Shown piece by piece: positions 45,842 to 57,284 of a stretch of 64,000 nt of DNA; position 1 is the first letter of the stretch; each line of letters starts with the position of its first letter. A model generated the notes under the pieces. The model was not told where the DNA came from, did not search any database, and saw nothing but the letters and a program-made list of their open reading frames with translations. Made by a program: the position numbers and the translations under genes. The stretch covers positions 2,621,692 through 2,685,691 of the forward strand of contig NZ_JAXAFK010000001.1 in NCBI RefSeq assembly GCF_033898505.1, in the 5' to 3' direction. The DNA is from Pectobacterium carotovorum. Its GTDB lineage: Bacteria; Pseudomonadota; Gammaproteobacteria; Enterobacterales; Enterobacteriaceae.

Positions 45842-48800
45842 TTAGCCCAGCTGTCTGCGAGCATTGCGGAACATACGCATCCACGGACCATCCTCGCCCC
45901 ACTCTTCCGGATGCCAGGAGTTACTGACGGTACGGAACACACGCTCAGGGTGCGGCATCATGACGGTTGCCCGACCGCTGGTGCTGGTGACCGCCGTAAT
46001 ACCGTTTGGTGAACCATTCGGGTTAGCCGGATAGTTCTCGGTTACCTGACCGTAGTGGTTGATATAACGCAGCGCTACCAGACCGTGTTCTTCAATCGCC
46101 GCCAAATGCGCGCCGTCACGGACTTCAACCTGACCTTCACCGTGTGAAACGGCAATTGGCATGCGCGAACCAGCCATGTCATTCATGAACAGCGACGGGC
46201 TTTTCTCCACTTCGACCAGACTGAAGCGTGCTTCAAAGCGATCGGATTTATTGCGAACAAAACGCGGCCAGAGGTCAGCACCTGGAATCAGTTCACGCAG
46301 GTTAGACATCATCTGGCACCCGTTACATACGCCTAGTGCCAGCGTATGCGGACGCAGGAAGAATTCCGCGAATTCATCACGCACGCGAGAGTTGAACAGA
46401 ATGGATTTAGCCCAGCCTTCTCCCGCCCCCAGCACGTCACCGTAAGAGAAGCCACCGCAGGCAACCAGCGCCTGGAAATCCTGCAAATTACGGCGATTCG
46501 CCAGCAGGTCGCTCATGTGGATGTCAATGGCATCAAAGCCAGCGCGGTGGAATGCCGCCGCCATTTCTACATGAGAGTTCACACCCTGCTCACGCAGGAC
46601 AGCCACTTTAGGGCGGACATTCTTAGCGATATAAGGTGCAGCAATATCTTCCTGTGGATTGAAGGTCAGCGACACGTTCAAACCGGGATCGTTATCATCC
46701 TGTCTGGCGATATGTTCCTGATCGGCACACTGCGGGTTATCACGCAGGCGCTGCATCTGCCAGCTGGTTTCTGCCCACCAGCGACGCAGCGTTGAACGGC
46801 TTTCCTGATAGACCGCTTCTGCACCCTTATTGATGGTGAAACGCGTTCCTTCTTCAGCGTGACCGAGGTAATGCACGCAGTCCGCCAAACCATGCAGCGC
46901 CAGAACGGCTTCCACTTCGGCACGGCGTGCAGCAGGAATCTGAATAACAGCACCAAGCTCTTCGTTAAACAGCGTCGCCAGCGTATCTTCGCCCTGAGAG
47001 GCGATATCGACAGTCACACCGCAGTGGCCAGCAAACGCCATCTCTGCCAGCGTAACCAGCAGGCCGCCGTCTGAACGGTCGTGGTAGGCCAGAAGCGCTT
47101 TATCCGCAACCAATTGCTGCATGGCATTAAAGAAGCCAGCCAGTTGTTCTGGACTATGCACATCTGCCGTCTTACGGCCCAACTGACGATAAACCTGCGC
47201 CAGCGCCGTTGCGCCCAGCGCTTTATTGCCTGCACCCAGATCGATCAACAACAGGGCATTATCCTGTCCGATACGCAGCTGTGGCGTTACCGTATTACGC
47301 ACGTCTTCCACACGGGCAAACGCAGAGATCACCAGCGACATCGGCGAGGTTACTGCACGATCTTCGCCCTCTTCCTGCCAGCGGGTTTTCATCGACATGG
47401 AATCTTTACCCACCGGGATCGTCAGGCCCAGCGCTGGACAAAGCTCTTCCCCCACGGCTTTCACCGCTTCATACAGTCCGGCATCTTCACCTGGGTGTCC
47501 CGCTGCCGCCATCCAGTTCGCAGACAGCTTCACACGAGTAAGCGGACCAATGTGCGTAGCCGCAATGTTCGTCAGCGCTTCACCTACGGCCAAACGCGCG
47601 GAGGCCGCGAAGTTACGCAGCGCCACTGGGCCACGTTCACCGATAGACATTGCCTCGCCGTAATAGCTGTCAAGGCTGGCGGTAGTCACCGCACAGTCAG
47701 CCACCGGTACCTGCCACGGGCCAACCATCTGATCGCGCGCTACCATGCCGGTAACAGAGCGGTCGCCGATCGTGATCAGGAAGGTTTTTTCTGCCACCAC
47801 AGGCAAGTGCAGCACGCGCTCAACCGCTTCGGCCAGATAGATTTCATCGCGCTGTAGCGGTGTGCCTTCAACCTGCTTGCGCTCAACGTCACGCAGCATT
47901 TTCGGCGTTTTACCCAGCAACACATCCAGCGGCAAATCGATAGGTTTGTTGTTAAAGTGACGATCGTTCATCGTCAGATGCAGTTCTTCCGTCGCCTCGC
48001 CAATCACCGCATAAGGTGCGCGTTCACGACGGCAAATTTCATCAAACTGTGCCAGCTGTTCTGGCGCAACGGCCAGAACATAGCGCTCCTGCGATTCATT
48101 ACACCAGACTTCCAGCGGGCTCATGCCCGGCTCGTCGTTCAGAATATCGCGCAGCTCAAAGCGACCACCGCGGCCACCGTCGCTCACCAGCTCCGGCATC
48201 GCGTTGGACAAGCCACCCGCACCGACATCGTGAATGAACAGGATCGGGTTGGCTTCACCCAATTGCCAGCAGCGATCGATCACTTCCTGACAGCGGCGCT
48301 CCATTTCCGGGTTATCGCGCTGTACAGAAGCAAAATCCAGATCCGCATCAGACTGACCCGATGCCATAGAAGAAGCTGCACCGCCGCCAAGACCGATATT
48401 CATGGACGGTCCGCCCAGTACAATCAGCTTGGCACCGACGCTAATTTCACCTTTCTTGACGTGATCGGCGCGGATGTTGCCAATACCGCCCGCCAGCATG
48501 ATTGGTTTGTGGTAGCCGCGCAGTTCTGTGCCATTGTGGCTATCGACGCGTTCTTCATAAGTACGGAAATAACCCGTCAGTGCAGGACGTCCAAATTCGT
48601 TGTTAAATGCCGCGCCGCCCAATGGGCCTTCGGTCATGATATCCAGCGCGCTGACAATACGCTCTGGCTTGCCGAACTCTTCCTCTTCCCACGGCTGAAT
48701 AAAGCCAGGAATACGCAGGTTCGATACGGAGAAGCCCACCAGCCCCGCTTTCGGCTTGGAGCCACGGCCTGTTGCGCCTTCATCACGAATTTCACCGCCG

Positions 48801-49729
48801 GATCCTGTTGCTGCGCCCGGCCATGGCGAAATCGCGGTTGGGTGGTTATGCGTTTCAACCTTCATCAGGATATGCGCATCTTCCTGGTGGTAAGCATATT
48901 GCCCGTTGGCATCGGTGTAGAAACGGCCGACAGCAGAGCCTTCCATGACGGCGGCGTTATCTTTATAGGCAGAGAGAACGTGATCGGGCGTGTGTTCAAA
49001 GGTGTTTTTAATCATTTTGAACAGTGACTTCGGCTGAGCGACGCCGTCGATCACCCAATCAGCGTTAAAAATCTTGTGGCGACAGTGTTCAGAGTTCGCC
49101 TGCGCGAACATATACAGTTCGATATCGTTAGGATTGCGGCCCAATTTGGTGAAGGCTTCCAGCAGATAATCAATTTCATCTTCCGCCAATGCCAGTCCCA
49201 GACGGACGTTCGCTTCTTCCAGCGCCTGACGCCCTTGCAGCAGAATTTCGATGCGTTTGAAAGGTGCAGGCTGATGATGGGAGAACAGCGCTTCGGCCTG
49301 TTTCAGGTCGCTAAATACGCTTTCCATCATCCGGTCATGCAGCAATGCCCCCAGTTGCTGCCACTGCTCATCACTCAGCGTAGGTGCATGAATATAGAAA
49401 GCCAGACCGCGTTCCAGACGCAGTACTTTGCTTAATCCACAGTTATGGGCGATATCCGTTGCTTTGGAAGACCACGGTGAAATCGTGCCAGGACGCGGCG
49501 TGACCAGTAACAGATGGCCTTGCGGCTCGTGCTCCGCGAGAGAAGGACCATACTTCAGCAAACGTGTCAGTTTGGCCTGTTCATCGGTGTTCAGCGGGGC
49601 GCTGACATCGGCGAAATGTACGTATTCAGCATAGATATCGCTAACCGGCAAAACGTGCTCTTTGCAGCGGACCAGCAATTTATTAATACGAAAAGCCGAT
49701 AAAGCAGGTGAACCACGCAGTATTTCCAT
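45842..49729 (-). CDS. purL: Phosphoribosylformylglycinamidine synthase PurL
   Basis: Large single-chain FGAM synthase of purine biosynthesis. The 1295 residues match the enterobacterial form. The C-terminal glutaminase domain shows the nucleophile Cys in [10 protein letters not shown] and the His/Glu pair in [10 protein letters not shown]; the synthase domain has [18 protein letters not shown] sequence. A PurR box lies upstream. Confidence 0.99.
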   Translation of the reverse strand: MEILRGSPALSAFRINKLLVRCKEHVLPVSDIYAEYVHFADVSAPLNTDEQAKLTRLLKYGPSLAEHEPQGHLLLVTPRPGTISPWSSKATDIAHNCGLSKVLRLERGLAFYIHAPTLSDEQWQQLGALLHDRMMESVFSDLKQAEALFSHHQPAPFKRIEILLQGRQALEEANVRLGLALAEDEIDYLLEAFTKLGRNPNDIELYMFAQANSEHCRHKIFNADWVIDGVAQPKSLFKMIKNTFEHTPDHVLSAYKDNAAVMEGSAVGRFYTDANGQYAYHQEDAHILMKVETHNHPTAISPWPGAATGSGGEIRDEGATGRGSKPKAGLVGFSVSNLRIPGFIQPWEEEEFGKPERIVSALDIMTEGPLGGAAFNNEFGRPALTGYFRTYEERVDSHNGTELRGYHKPIMLAGGIGNIRADHVKKGEISVGAKLIVLGGPSMNIGLGGGAASSMASGQSDADLDFASVQRDNPEMERRCQEVIDRCWQLGEANPILFIHDVGAGGLSNAMPELVSDGGRGGRFELRDILNDEPGMSPLEVWCNESQERYVLAVAPEQLAQFDEICRRERAPYAVIGEATEELHLTMNDRHFNNKPIDLPLDVLLGKTPKMLRDVERKQVEGTPLQRDEIYLAEAVERVLHLPVVAEKTFLITIGDRSVTGMVARDQMVGPWQVPVADCAVTTASLDSYYGEAMSIGERGPVALRNFAASARLAVGEALTNIAATHIGPLTRVKLSANWMAAAGHPGEDAGLYEAVKAVGEELCPALGLTIPVGKDSMSMKTRWQEEGEDRAVTSPMSLVISAFARVEDVRNTVTPQLRIGQDNALLLIDLGAGNKALGATALAQVYRQLGRKTADVHSPEQLAGFFNAMQQLVADKALLAYHDRSDGGLLVTLAEMAFAGHCGVTVDIASQGEDTLATLFNEELGAVIQIPAARRAEVEAVLALHGLADCVHYLGHAEEGTRFTINKGAEAVYQESRSTLRRWWAETSWQMQRLRDNPQCADQEHIARQDDNDPGLNVSLTFNPQEDIAAPYIAKNVRPKVAVLREQGVNSHVEMAAAFHRAGFDAIDIHMSDLLANRRNLQDFQALVACGGFSYGDVLGAGEGWAKSILFNSRVRDEFAEFFLRPHTLALGVCNGCQMMSNLRELIPGADLWPRFVRNKSDRFEARFSLVEVEKSPSLFMNDMAGSRMPIAVSHGEGQVEVRDGAHLAAIEEHGLVALRYINHYGQVTENYPANPNGSPNGITAVTSTSGRATVMMPHPERVFRTVSNSWHPEEWGEDGPWMRMFRNARRQLG

Positions 49730-49826
49730 AATCTAAAGTTCTCTCGTCTTCGATGCACTGGCTGCGATGCAGCCATTGGGCACAACAGGGGGGAAACGCG
49801 CACATTATAGAGAATCCTTCCCCTGG

Positions 49827-49842
49827 ACGAAACCGTTTGCGT
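49827..49842 (-). promoter_or_regulatory. PurR box upstream of purL
   Basis: On the minus strand ACGCAAACGGTTTCGT matches the PurR consensus fully. It lies 98 bp before the purL start. Confidence 0.9.
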
Positions 49843-50008
49843 GGCGATAATTTCATATCGCATCGGGAGAATGATTAATCGGTGACCAAATCAATAAAAG
49901 TTGCACACTGGCGGTTTGTTAAGCAAAATGCCCCCACTCTGGGAAATGACGTATAAAAAAACTGCCGTTACAGACAGACAGGCCACACGGCCGCCGAGAG
50001 ATAACTAT

Positions 50009-51454
50009 TTGAAGCCTTTAAAATTAAATTATTTTTTCATCGGGATTATCACGTTACTGCTGGCGTTAGCGCTATGGCCTAGCATTCCCTGGCGCAGCAG
50101 CCAGGATGTTCAGCTCAGGCAGATCCTCTCACGCGGTGAGTTGCGTATTAGCACCGTCAATTCACCGCTGACTTATGCAATGAGCAACGGATCCCCGACA
50201 GGTCTGGATTATGAACTGGCAAAACGTTTCGCCGATTACCTCGGCGTCAAGCTGGTGGTCTCGTCACGTAAGAACCTTGACGAACTGTTTGACGATCTGG
50301 ACGGTGACGATGCAGACCTGCTGGCTGCCGGACTGATTTATAATCATGAACGTCTGGAACGCTTCCGTGCCGGCCCAACCTACTATTCCATTTCACAACA
50401 GATGGTCTACCGCCTTGGATCGCCTCGTCCGAAAACGCTGGACAAGCTGCAAGGCAGGCTCGTCGTTACATCCGGTTCCGCGCACGCGGCGACCCTGCGC
50501 GATCTAAAAGCAGAGAAATACCCGCAGCTCAGTTGGGAATCCGCCTCTGACCAGAGCACGCAGGAGTTACTGAAGCAGGTTGCCGACGGCAAGCTGGACT
50601 ACACGCTGGGTGATTCGGTTACCATTGGCTTGATGCAGCGTATTCATCCGCAGCTCGCCGTCGCCTTCGATCTCAGCGACGAAGAACCCGTCACCTGGTA
50701 TATGCGTCGTTCGCACGATGACAGCCTGTCTGCCGCGCTGCTGGATTTCTTCAGCCAAATTGTCGAAGACGGCACGCTTGCGCGTCTGGAAGAGAAATAT
50801 CTTGGTCACGTTGGCGAGTTTGACTATGTCGATACCACCACGTTCCTGAGTGCAATTGATGACACGCTGCCGGATCTGCGCCCGCTGTTTGAAAAATACG
50901 CCACCGATATCGACTGGAAGCTCCTGGCCGCCATCTCCTATCAGGAGTCACACTGGAACCCGCTGGCGACCTCTCCTACTGGCGTGCGCGGGCTGATGAT
51001 GCTCACGCGCAATACCGCAGAAAGCCTGAACGTCACCGATCGGGTCGACCCCGAGCAAAGTATTCGCGGCGGCGCGCAATATATGTCGCATATGATGCAG
51101 AAAATGCCGGACACCATCCCGGAAGATGAAAAAATCTGGTTTGCGCTGGCGTCCTACAACATGGGGTACGCCCATCTGCTTGACGCGCGTAAATTGACTG
51201 AAAAACAGAAAGGTAACCCCGACAGCTGGGTCGATGTGAAAATGCGCCTGCCGATGCTGAGCCAAAAGCGCTACTACACTCAAACCACCTACGGCTACGC
51301 GCGCGGACATGAAGCCTATAACTACGTGGAAAACATTCGGCGTTATATGGTGAGTCTGGAAGGTTACCTGATAGAAAAAGAAGCGAAAGCGCAGCAGCAG
51401 ACCCAGATCGCACAAGGCTATCCGGCCGTGCCTGTCAGCAAGGTACCGGAATAA
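50009..51454 (+). CDS. mltF: Membrane-bound lytic murein transglycosylase F
   Basis: Cleaves peptidoglycan to anhydromuropeptides at the outer membrane. A TTG start at 50009 (481 aa) is favoured: a GAGAG site precedes it and the following [21 protein letters not shown] aligns with the E. coli start. An ATG at 49946 or 49901 would add a charged extension. The N-terminal domain is SBP_bac_3-like (about 40-265), followed by an SLT domain with catalytic Glu in [11 protein letters not shown]. It is divergent from purL. Confidence 0.93.
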   Translation: MKPLKLNYFFIGIITLLLALALWPSIPWRSSQDVQLRQILSRGELRISTVNSPLTYAMSNGSPTGLDYELAKRFADYLGVKLVVSSRKNLDELFDDLDGDDADLLAAGLIYNHERLERFRAGPTYYSISQQMVYRLGSPRPKTLDKLQGRLVVTSGSAHAATLRDLKAEKYPQLSWESASDQSTQELLKQVADGKLDYTLGDSVTIGLMQRIHPQLAVAFDLSDEEPVTWYMRRSHDDSLSAALLDFFSQIVEDGTLARLEEKYLGHVGEFDYVDTTTFLSAIDDTLPDLRPLFEKYATDIDWKLLAAISYQESHWNPLATSPTGVRGLMMLTRNTAESLNVTDRVDPEQSIRGGAQYMSHMMQKMPDTIPEDEKIWFALASYNMGYAHLLDARKLTEKQKGNPDSWVDVKMRLPMLSQKRYYTQTTYGYARGHEAYNYVENIRRYMVSLEGYLIEKEAKAQQQTQIAQGYPAVPVSKVPE

Positions 51455-51499
51455 GACTACATAGAGAAAGCAAAAACGCTGCGATTCCTGGACTCGTGC

Positions 51500-51605
51500 T
51501 GGTCACGTCAGCCTCATTTTAGGAGAGACACGGGATGAGGTTCCCGCAGGGACACCTCGCCCCGTGGTAGCTCCGTGTATCTCGGTTCTAAAAGATCGGC
51601 GTTAC
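51500..51605 (-). repeat. 106-bp interspersed repeat, copy 2
   Basis: Reverse-complement match to 14987-15092. On the minus strand the centre is GAGGT-g-TCCC-tgc-GGGA-ACCTC, with an outer stem GAGATACACGG/CCGTGTCTC. It lies between convergent mltF and tadA and may serve as their transcript end. Confidence 0.75.
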
Positions 51606-51606
51606 G

Positions 51607-52128
<522 letters not shown>

Positions 52129-52205
52129 TCATTCAACAATTCACATTTTGGCGGCGCATTATATCTATATGAAGAGATGAAAAATCAGATGAAAGGATGA
52201 AAAAA

Positions 52206-52844
52206 TCATTCGAGCTGTTGCAGGCTACCTTCGGGGGTGACGCGCCAGCGGTGTTCGCAGAAATAGAGCAGCGGATTGTCTTGTTTGCTATCGCTGTAGC
52301 CGCTGTAAAGTTTAAGCGGCGCGCCCAGCCGCTGTTCCATCTGAACGACTTTTTCATGCCCCAGACAGCGCAACGTCAATACCCAACCGCCGTAGCGACG
52401 CGTAATCTGGCTCCCCATCAGGCGCACGCCGGGTAGGAAAGGTGAATCGTAATAGACCTGTTCCACCAGCCGCTGCGGCGATCCGGTCACTAGCCAGACC
52501 TGCGCATCGCTGTCTTCAAGATAGGTTTTCAGCCGCTGCTGAACCTGCGGAAACGGGATGACATCATCGCGAAACTCGCAGACAAACTGCTTTTCCAACT
52601 GAACCAGCTCATCTTCATCACGCCCAAACGTAATCGCCCACAGCAGCCAGCTCATCGGCCGCCGCGCCGCGCGACCGCGAATCAATAATCCCAGACCAAT
52701 AATAGGTAATAGCGGGATAACCAGAACCAGATTTAACGGCAACCGGCGAAGTAAAAAGCGCAAAAAGCTGCCAAACATGTCCTGCTGATGCAACGTGCCA
52801 TCCAGATCAAAAAAAACAATGCGTTGCTCTCGCTTATCACTCAA
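52206..52844 (-). CDS. pgpC: Phosphatidylglycerophosphatase C
   Basis: HAD-family phosphatase that makes phosphatidylglycerol (formerly yfhB). The 212 residues start the catalytic domain with FFDLDGTLHQQDMFG, contain a hydrophobic segment (about 33-55) and end with the YSDSKQDNPLL motif. It sits between murQ and tadA. Confidence 0.92.
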   Translation of the reverse strand: MSDKREQRIVFFDLDGTLHQQDMFGSFLRFLLRRLPLNLVLVIPLLPIIGLGLLIRGRAARRPMSWLLWAITFGRDEDELVQLEKQFVCEFRDDVIPFPQVQQRLKTYLEDSDAQVWLVTGSPQRLVEQVYYDSPFLPGVRLMGSQITRRYGGWVLTLRCLGHEKVVQMEQRLGAPLKLYSGYSDSKQDNPLLYFCEHRWRVTPEGSLQQLE

Positions 52845-52892
52845 AACGTTTCTCCCGATTTACCTCAAGATAGAACCGACACCAAAATAATC

Positions 52893-53819
52893 TTATCCGT
52901 CAATCAGCGCCTCACGCAGATAACCGTTGTGCTGTTTCAGGCGCTCACGCGCCGCTTCCACATCAATATTCGCCAGAAGCATCAGAATCGCAGGCTTCAC
53001 TTCATTATCCGCCTGCACCAGCGCCTGCCGCGCCCTTTCCCGCTCGGCCCCCGTCGCTTCAACAACAATGCGGCAAGCCCGGTCCAACAGTTTCACGTTG
53101 GTTGCCTTCACATCAACCATCAAATTCTGGTACACCTTCCCCAGCTTAACCATTACGCCGGTAGAAATCATATTCAGGATGAGTTTTTGCGCGGTTCCTG
53201 ATTTCAGCCGCGTCGAGCCCGTTAACGCTTCCGGGCCAACCACCGGAGAAATCGCCACCTGTGCCTCCTGTGCGATAGGCGAATGTGGATTGCAGGAAAT
53301 CGCCGCCGTCCGGCAACCTACGCCACGCGCATAGCGCAGCGCGCCAATCACATACGGCGTCCGCCCTGATGCCGCAAGGCCAATCACCATATCCGCAGCG
53401 GTTAAATCCAGCGCTTTCAAATCCGCTTCACCGAGTGCGGGATCGTCTTCCGCACCTTCAACCGCTTTCAGCAGCGCGCCCGGTCCACCCGCGATCAGGC
53501 CAATAACCAGCCCGTGCGGTACGCCAAACGTCGGCGGACATTCCGAGGCATCCAGCACGCCCAAACGGCCGCTGGTCCCCGCACCCAGATAGATTAGCCG
53601 CCCACCTTCTTTCAGTGATGCCGTCGCCAGATCGACAGCCTCGGCAATGGCGGGCAAAACCTGCGCAATCGCTTCAGGCACTTTCCGGTCTTCCTGATTA
53701 AACGCATGCATCATCTCCAGCGTAGAGAGCTGATCCAAGGCCATCGTTGCCGGATTTCTTGTTTCGGAAACCAGCTTCCCTAAATTAAGATTCTCGCCAT
53801 CCATCACATCTGAACGCAT
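52893..53819 (-). CDS. murQ: N-acetylmuramic acid 6-phosphate etherase MurQ
   Basis: Splits the lactyl ether of MurNAc 6-phosphate during cell-wall recycling. The 308 residues hold a SIS domain with [21 protein letters not shown] (split signature) and [14 protein letters not shown]. The start could also be the ATG at 53804. murP is not adjacent, unlike in E. coli. Confidence 0.95.
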   Translation of the reverse strand: MRSDVMDGENLNLGKLVSETRNPATMALDQLSTLEMMHAFNQEDRKVPEAIAQVLPAIAEAVDLATASLKEGGRLIYLGAGTSGRLGVLDASECPPTFGVPHGLVIGLIAGGPGALLKAVEGAEDDPALGEADLKALDLTAADMVIGLAASGRTPYVIGALRYARGVGCRTAAISCNPHSPIAQEAQVAISPVVGPEALTGSTRLKSGTAQKLILNMISTGVMVKLGKVYQNLMVDVKATNVKLLDRACRIVVEATGAERERARQALVQADNEVKPAILMLLANIDVEAARERLKQHNGYLREALIDG

Positions 53820-53882
53820 TCCGCTACCCCATGCTTTGTGTCAGCGTTTTACACGCTCATGACAAACAACCATTGTCACCAC

Positions 53883-54026
53883 TATACCCGTCATACTTCA
53901 AGTTGCATGTGCGTTGGCTGCATTCAAATACTCGGCCCGTCGTGGCATCGCCCTAAAGGGCTAACGCTTCGCGTTGTTCAAAACGTTAACGTGTTGTCCT
54001 GAAACTCGAATTATTTAGGGTATATA
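53883..54026 (-). repeat. ERIC derivative lacking its core
   Basis: 144 bp with both ERIC ends (CTAAATAATTCGAGTTTC and CAACTTGAAGTATGACGGGTA read on the minus strand). The middle is module sequence (ACGTTTTGAACAACGCGAAG, GCCCTTTAGGGC, GGGCCGAGTATT) and the ERIC centre is missing. It fills half of the 291-bp gap between murQ and lapG. Confidence 0.85.
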
Positions 54027-54110
54027 TGCTTTTGGGAGCTTTGAAAGTACGCTATTCTGCATCGAATTCACTCTCCATATTTATCTCGCAAGGTAAACAG
54101 AGAAACCTCA

Positions 54111-54800
54111 GTGCGGCTCCCCGGGTTCAGACTCTCCAGTTACAAGCTCTTCTTTATTAGCTGTCTGCTGTTTCTGCTGGCGGGTTCCCTACGTGCAGAC
54201 TGGGATTTTATTACCATTAATCAGCGAACCGAGCAGCTTTATGGCCCGGCAACGCCCGATGCTCGCCGCCGAATAGATGAATGGCAGACGCTACTGGTCA
54301 ATTCCCGTAATAAAGAGGAAAAGGCGCTGCTGAGCAGCGTGAACCAATTCTTCAATGACCGTATGCTGTTTCGCGATGATATCGTCGTCTGGAATCAGGA
54401 AGATTATTGGGCAACCCCGATTGAGGCACTGCGTAAAGGTGCTGGGGACTGTGAAGATTATGCGCTCGCCAAGTATTTTACGCTGCGCCATTTAGGCGTC
54501 CCGGCGGATAAATTGCGTATTACCTATGTTAAAGCCCTGCGTCTGAATAAGGCGCATATGGTGGTTACCTATTATCCCACGCCCACCTCAATTCCACTGG
54601 TGTTGGATAATCTGACTGACAAGATCCAACCGGCGACAGAGCGCAATGATTTAGTTCCGGTGTACGCCTTTAATGGCGGTGGGCTCTGGCTGCCCGGAGC
54701 CAGCGGCAGCAACAAACGCGTAGGTGACAGTAAACGACTTTCACGCTGGCAGGATGTATTAACCAAAATGCGTGCCGAAGGGTTTTCAATTGAGGAGTAA
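54111..54800 (+). CDS. lapG: LapG-type periplasmic cysteine protease
   Basis: Transglutaminase-like protease that cuts the N-terminal retention region of LapA-type adhesins and so releases them from the surface. The 229 residues begin at a GTG with a signal/membrane segment (LFFISCLLFLLAGSLRA) and contain the Cys-His-Asp triad in GAGDCEDYALAK, NKAHMVVTY and LVLDNLTD. It lies 9 bp before lapD in the same operon and converges on the adhesin locus. Confidence 0.93.
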   Translation: MRLPGFRLSSYKLFFISCLLFLLAGSLRADWDFITINQRTEQLYGPATPDARRRIDEWQTLLVNSRNKEEKALLSSVNQFFNDRMLFRDDIVVWNQEDYWATPIEALRKGAGDCEDYALAKYFTLRHLGVPADKLRITYVKALRLNKAHMVVTYYPTPTSIPLVLDNLTDKIQPATERNDLVPVYAFNGGGLWLPGASGSNKRVGDSKRLSRWQDVLTKMRAEGFSIEE

Positions 54801-54809
54801 GGGTAGGCT

Positions 54810-56762
54810 ATGTCTCTATACAAACAATTACTGATAGCCATCTGCCTGTTTGTGCTAATTATTTTCAGCGGGAGCTTTTTCGTCAGCCTGGAAAATTCGC
54901 GTGAACAGTACAATAACCAGCTTCACTCTCACGCGCAGGATGCCGCCACCGCGCTTGGGCTTTCCCTTACGCCGAATATCGATGACCCTGCAATGGTGGA
55001 ACTGATGGTCAGCTCGATTTTCGACAGCGGCTATTTTTCCAGTATTCGCGTGCGAGATTTAAAAACCGGCAACGTCACGCTGGAGCGTACCGCTTCGCCG
55101 GATATCCCTGACGTACCGGCCTGGTTTGTCCGGTTAGTGAACCTGCAACCCGGTGCAGGCGAAGCCATCGTGATGCGCGGCTGGGAACAGGCGGCAAAAG
55201 TTGAAGTCATCAGCCACCCGATGTTCGCGGTGACCCGCCTGTGGCGCAGTAGTACAGCATCTTTCCTGTGGCTGCTCGGCTGTGGCACGCTGGGCGTGTT
55301 TATCGGCGCGCTGTTCCTGCGCCGCCAGCTACGTCCGCTCGATTATATCGTCGATCAGTCGCTGGCGATTACCCGCCGTGAATTCCTTAGCCAGCCGGAT
55401 TTACCCAATACGCCGGAATTCCGTCGCGTCGCACAGGCGATGAATCTGATGGTCAGCAAGCTCAAGACGCTGTTTGAAGAAGAGGCAGAACGAAGCGAGC
55501 GCTTACGTCAGGAAGCCTATCAGGATCCACAAACCGGATTAAATAATCGGCGCGCGTTTGACATGCAGTTCAACGATAAGCTGGCTGATGAGGAAACGGC
55601 ACCCGGCTTCCTTATTATGATTCGCGTTCAGGATCTGGCGGGGATGAACCAGAGGCTGGGCGGCCAGCGTACCGATGCGCTGCTAGCCTCTGTCGGGCAT
55701 ATTCTGCGTAACACGCAAAAGCAGCATACCAATGCGGAAAGTCTTCTGGCACGTATCCGTGGGGGGGAATTTGCGCTGTTCTGCCCGGGGCTGGTCGATA
55801 AAGAAGCCTATGCGCTGATTGGCGAACTAACGCGTAATATCGAAACGTTGCATCTGACAGGCGAAACCGACGTTTCCCCTGTCGCCCAATTCGGCATGGT
55901 GCCTTTCCGCCCCGGCGACACCGCACAATCGCTGTTTATCCAGGGCGATCAGGCGCTCACGAGAGCCGAAAGCAATACCGATACCAGCGCCCCTCACGAG
56001 ATTCCGTCCGTCAGTGCCGAACAGGTCGAAACCGATCGCCATAGATGGTTTAACCTGCTCGACCCTATCCTTGAACAGGAACGTTTGCAGCTTTTCCTGC
56101 AACCCGTCGTAGCGTGTGACGACCCCAGTCAGGTGCTGCATCACAAGGTGCTGGCTCGTATTCAGGATGAACAAGGAAACAGTATCGCCGCGGGCCGTTT
56201 CCTGCCGTGGATCCAGCGCTTCGGCTGGGATACGCGTCTGGACCAGACGATGCTGCGCGAAGTGCTGGACTACCTTCGCCAGCACGACGGCAATCTGGCG
56301 CTGAGCCTGTCCGGCACTACCGTCCTGAATCTTCATCTGCTCGCCGATCTGCTTGCTCCGCTAAAACATCAGCCGGATGTCGCCAGCCGACTGATTCTGG
56401 AGCTGGATGAAAACCAACTGCCAGACAGCGCCAAACTGGAAGCCTTAATCAAGCTATTGAATGAACATGGCTGTGCGCTGGGGCTACAGCATTTTGGCGG
56501 GCGCTTTAATATGATCGGCAACTTGTCCCAATGGGGGCTGGCTTATCTGAAAGTCGATGGCAGCTACATCCGTAATATCGATCAGGAAGACGATAAGCAA
56601 ATGTTTATCGAAGCGTTGTATCGCGCCACCAACAGTATTGCCCTGCCGCTTATCGCCGAACGTGTTGAAACCGCAGGTGAGCTGAAAGTGCTTCAGGAGA
56701 TGGGATTACAGGGCGCGATGGGACGGTTGCTGGGTGAACCGGTGCCAGCGGTCAGAGTCTGA
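54810..56762 (+). CDS. lapD: LapD-type c-di-GMP receptor
   Basis: Inner membrane receptor that sequesters LapG when c-di-GMP is high. The 650 residues have TM1 (about 7-27), a periplasmic domain, TM2 (about 152-172), HAMP, a degenerate GGDEF domain (RGGEF in place of GGDEF) and a degenerate EAL domain (KVLAR in place of EAL). The same degenerate motifs are known in Pseudomonas LapD. Neither domain should be catalytic. Confidence 0.93.
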   Translation: MSLYKQLLIAICLFVLIIFSGSFFVSLENSREQYNNQLHSHAQDAATALGLSLTPNIDDPAMVELMVSSIFDSGYFSSIRVRDLKTGNVTLERTASPDIPDVPAWFVRLVNLQPGAGEAIVMRGWEQAAKVEVISHPMFAVTRLWRSSTASFLWLLGCGTLGVFIGALFLRRQLRPLDYIVDQSLAITRREFLSQPDLPNTPEFRRVAQAMNLMVSKLKTLFEEEAERSERLRQEAYQDPQTGLNNRRAFDMQFNDKLADEETAPGFLIMIRVQDLAGMNQRLGGQRTDALLASVGHILRNTQKQHTNAESLLARIRGGEFALFCPGLVDKEAYALIGELTRNIETLHLTGETDVSPVAQFGMVPFRPGDTAQSLFIQGDQALTRAESNTDTSAPHEIPSVSAEQVETDRHRWFNLLDPILEQERLQLFLQPVVACDDPSQVLHHKVLARIQDEQGNSIAAGRFLPWIQRFGWDTRLDQTMLREVLDYLRQHDGNLALSLSGTTVLNLHLLADLLAPLKHQPDVASRLILELDENQLPDSAKLEALIKLLNEHGCALGLQHFGGRFNMIGNLSQWGLAYLKVDGSYIRNIDQEDDKQMFIEALYRATNSIALPLIAERVETAGELKVLQEMGLQGAMGRLLGEPVPAVRV

Positions 56763-56880
56763 TGCCACCTCGTTTGGGTTAACGGTGTATTAACGACCCC
56801 GGCTTCTCGCTACGATATGGAGAAGCCGGAAATACCTGAACAGAACGCTAAGACATTATTTCTTAAAAAACATTATTTCT

Positions 56881-57225
56881 TCAAAACATGGTCTCTTCGT
56901 CGTCACCAATCAGCTTGTTCAATCCGCCATTCAGCGCTTCACGCGCCTGCGCACGGTTGATTAACTTCAGCTGTGCCGCCTGAGGGAAATCGGTAATGCT
57001 GACCACACCTTTCTGAATCAACACCTGAATTAAATCCTCCAGCACGCGCACCATTTCCAGATCGCTTTGCCGTAGCTGCTGCAAACTGGACATCGCCGCC
57101 TGATGGCTGCGAAACCAGGCCTGCGCCTCGCGTGAATCATCCGGCAACTCGCCATTCATTTCAGGAAAAGGACTCTTTTCTACCTTCATCAAGTGGCCAT
57201 CACTGTCGCGCTGGATATAAAACAT
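56881..57225 (-). CDS. Unknown 114-aa protein downstream of the adhesin
   Basis: Function not recognised. The 114 residues begin MFYIQRDSDGHLMKVEKSPF, are acidic and helical, and lack a signal peptide; a helical core (LEMVRVLEDLIQVLIQKGV) precedes an acidic C-terminus. It begins 59 bp after the adhesin stop on the same strand and so is likely co-transcribed. Similar short proteins are found beside adhesin genes in other gammaproteobacteria as far as I recall; this needs a search. Confidence 0.7.
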   Translation of the reverse strand: MFYIQRDSDGHLMKVEKSPFPEMNGELPDDSREAQAWFRSHQAAMSSLQQLRQSDLEMVRVLEDLIQVLIQKGVVSITDFPQAAQLKLINRAQAREALNGGLNKLIGDDEETMF

Positions 57226-57284
57226 TCTCGGAGACCTTTTAAGTTTTTGATAAAGAAAGGAGCCGGGCAGGCTCCCCCTTTTCG

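Noticed and set aside
47957..49027. 356-codon plus-strand open frame opposite purL
   Set aside because: It lies fully inside purL on the other strand and has no recognisable domain.
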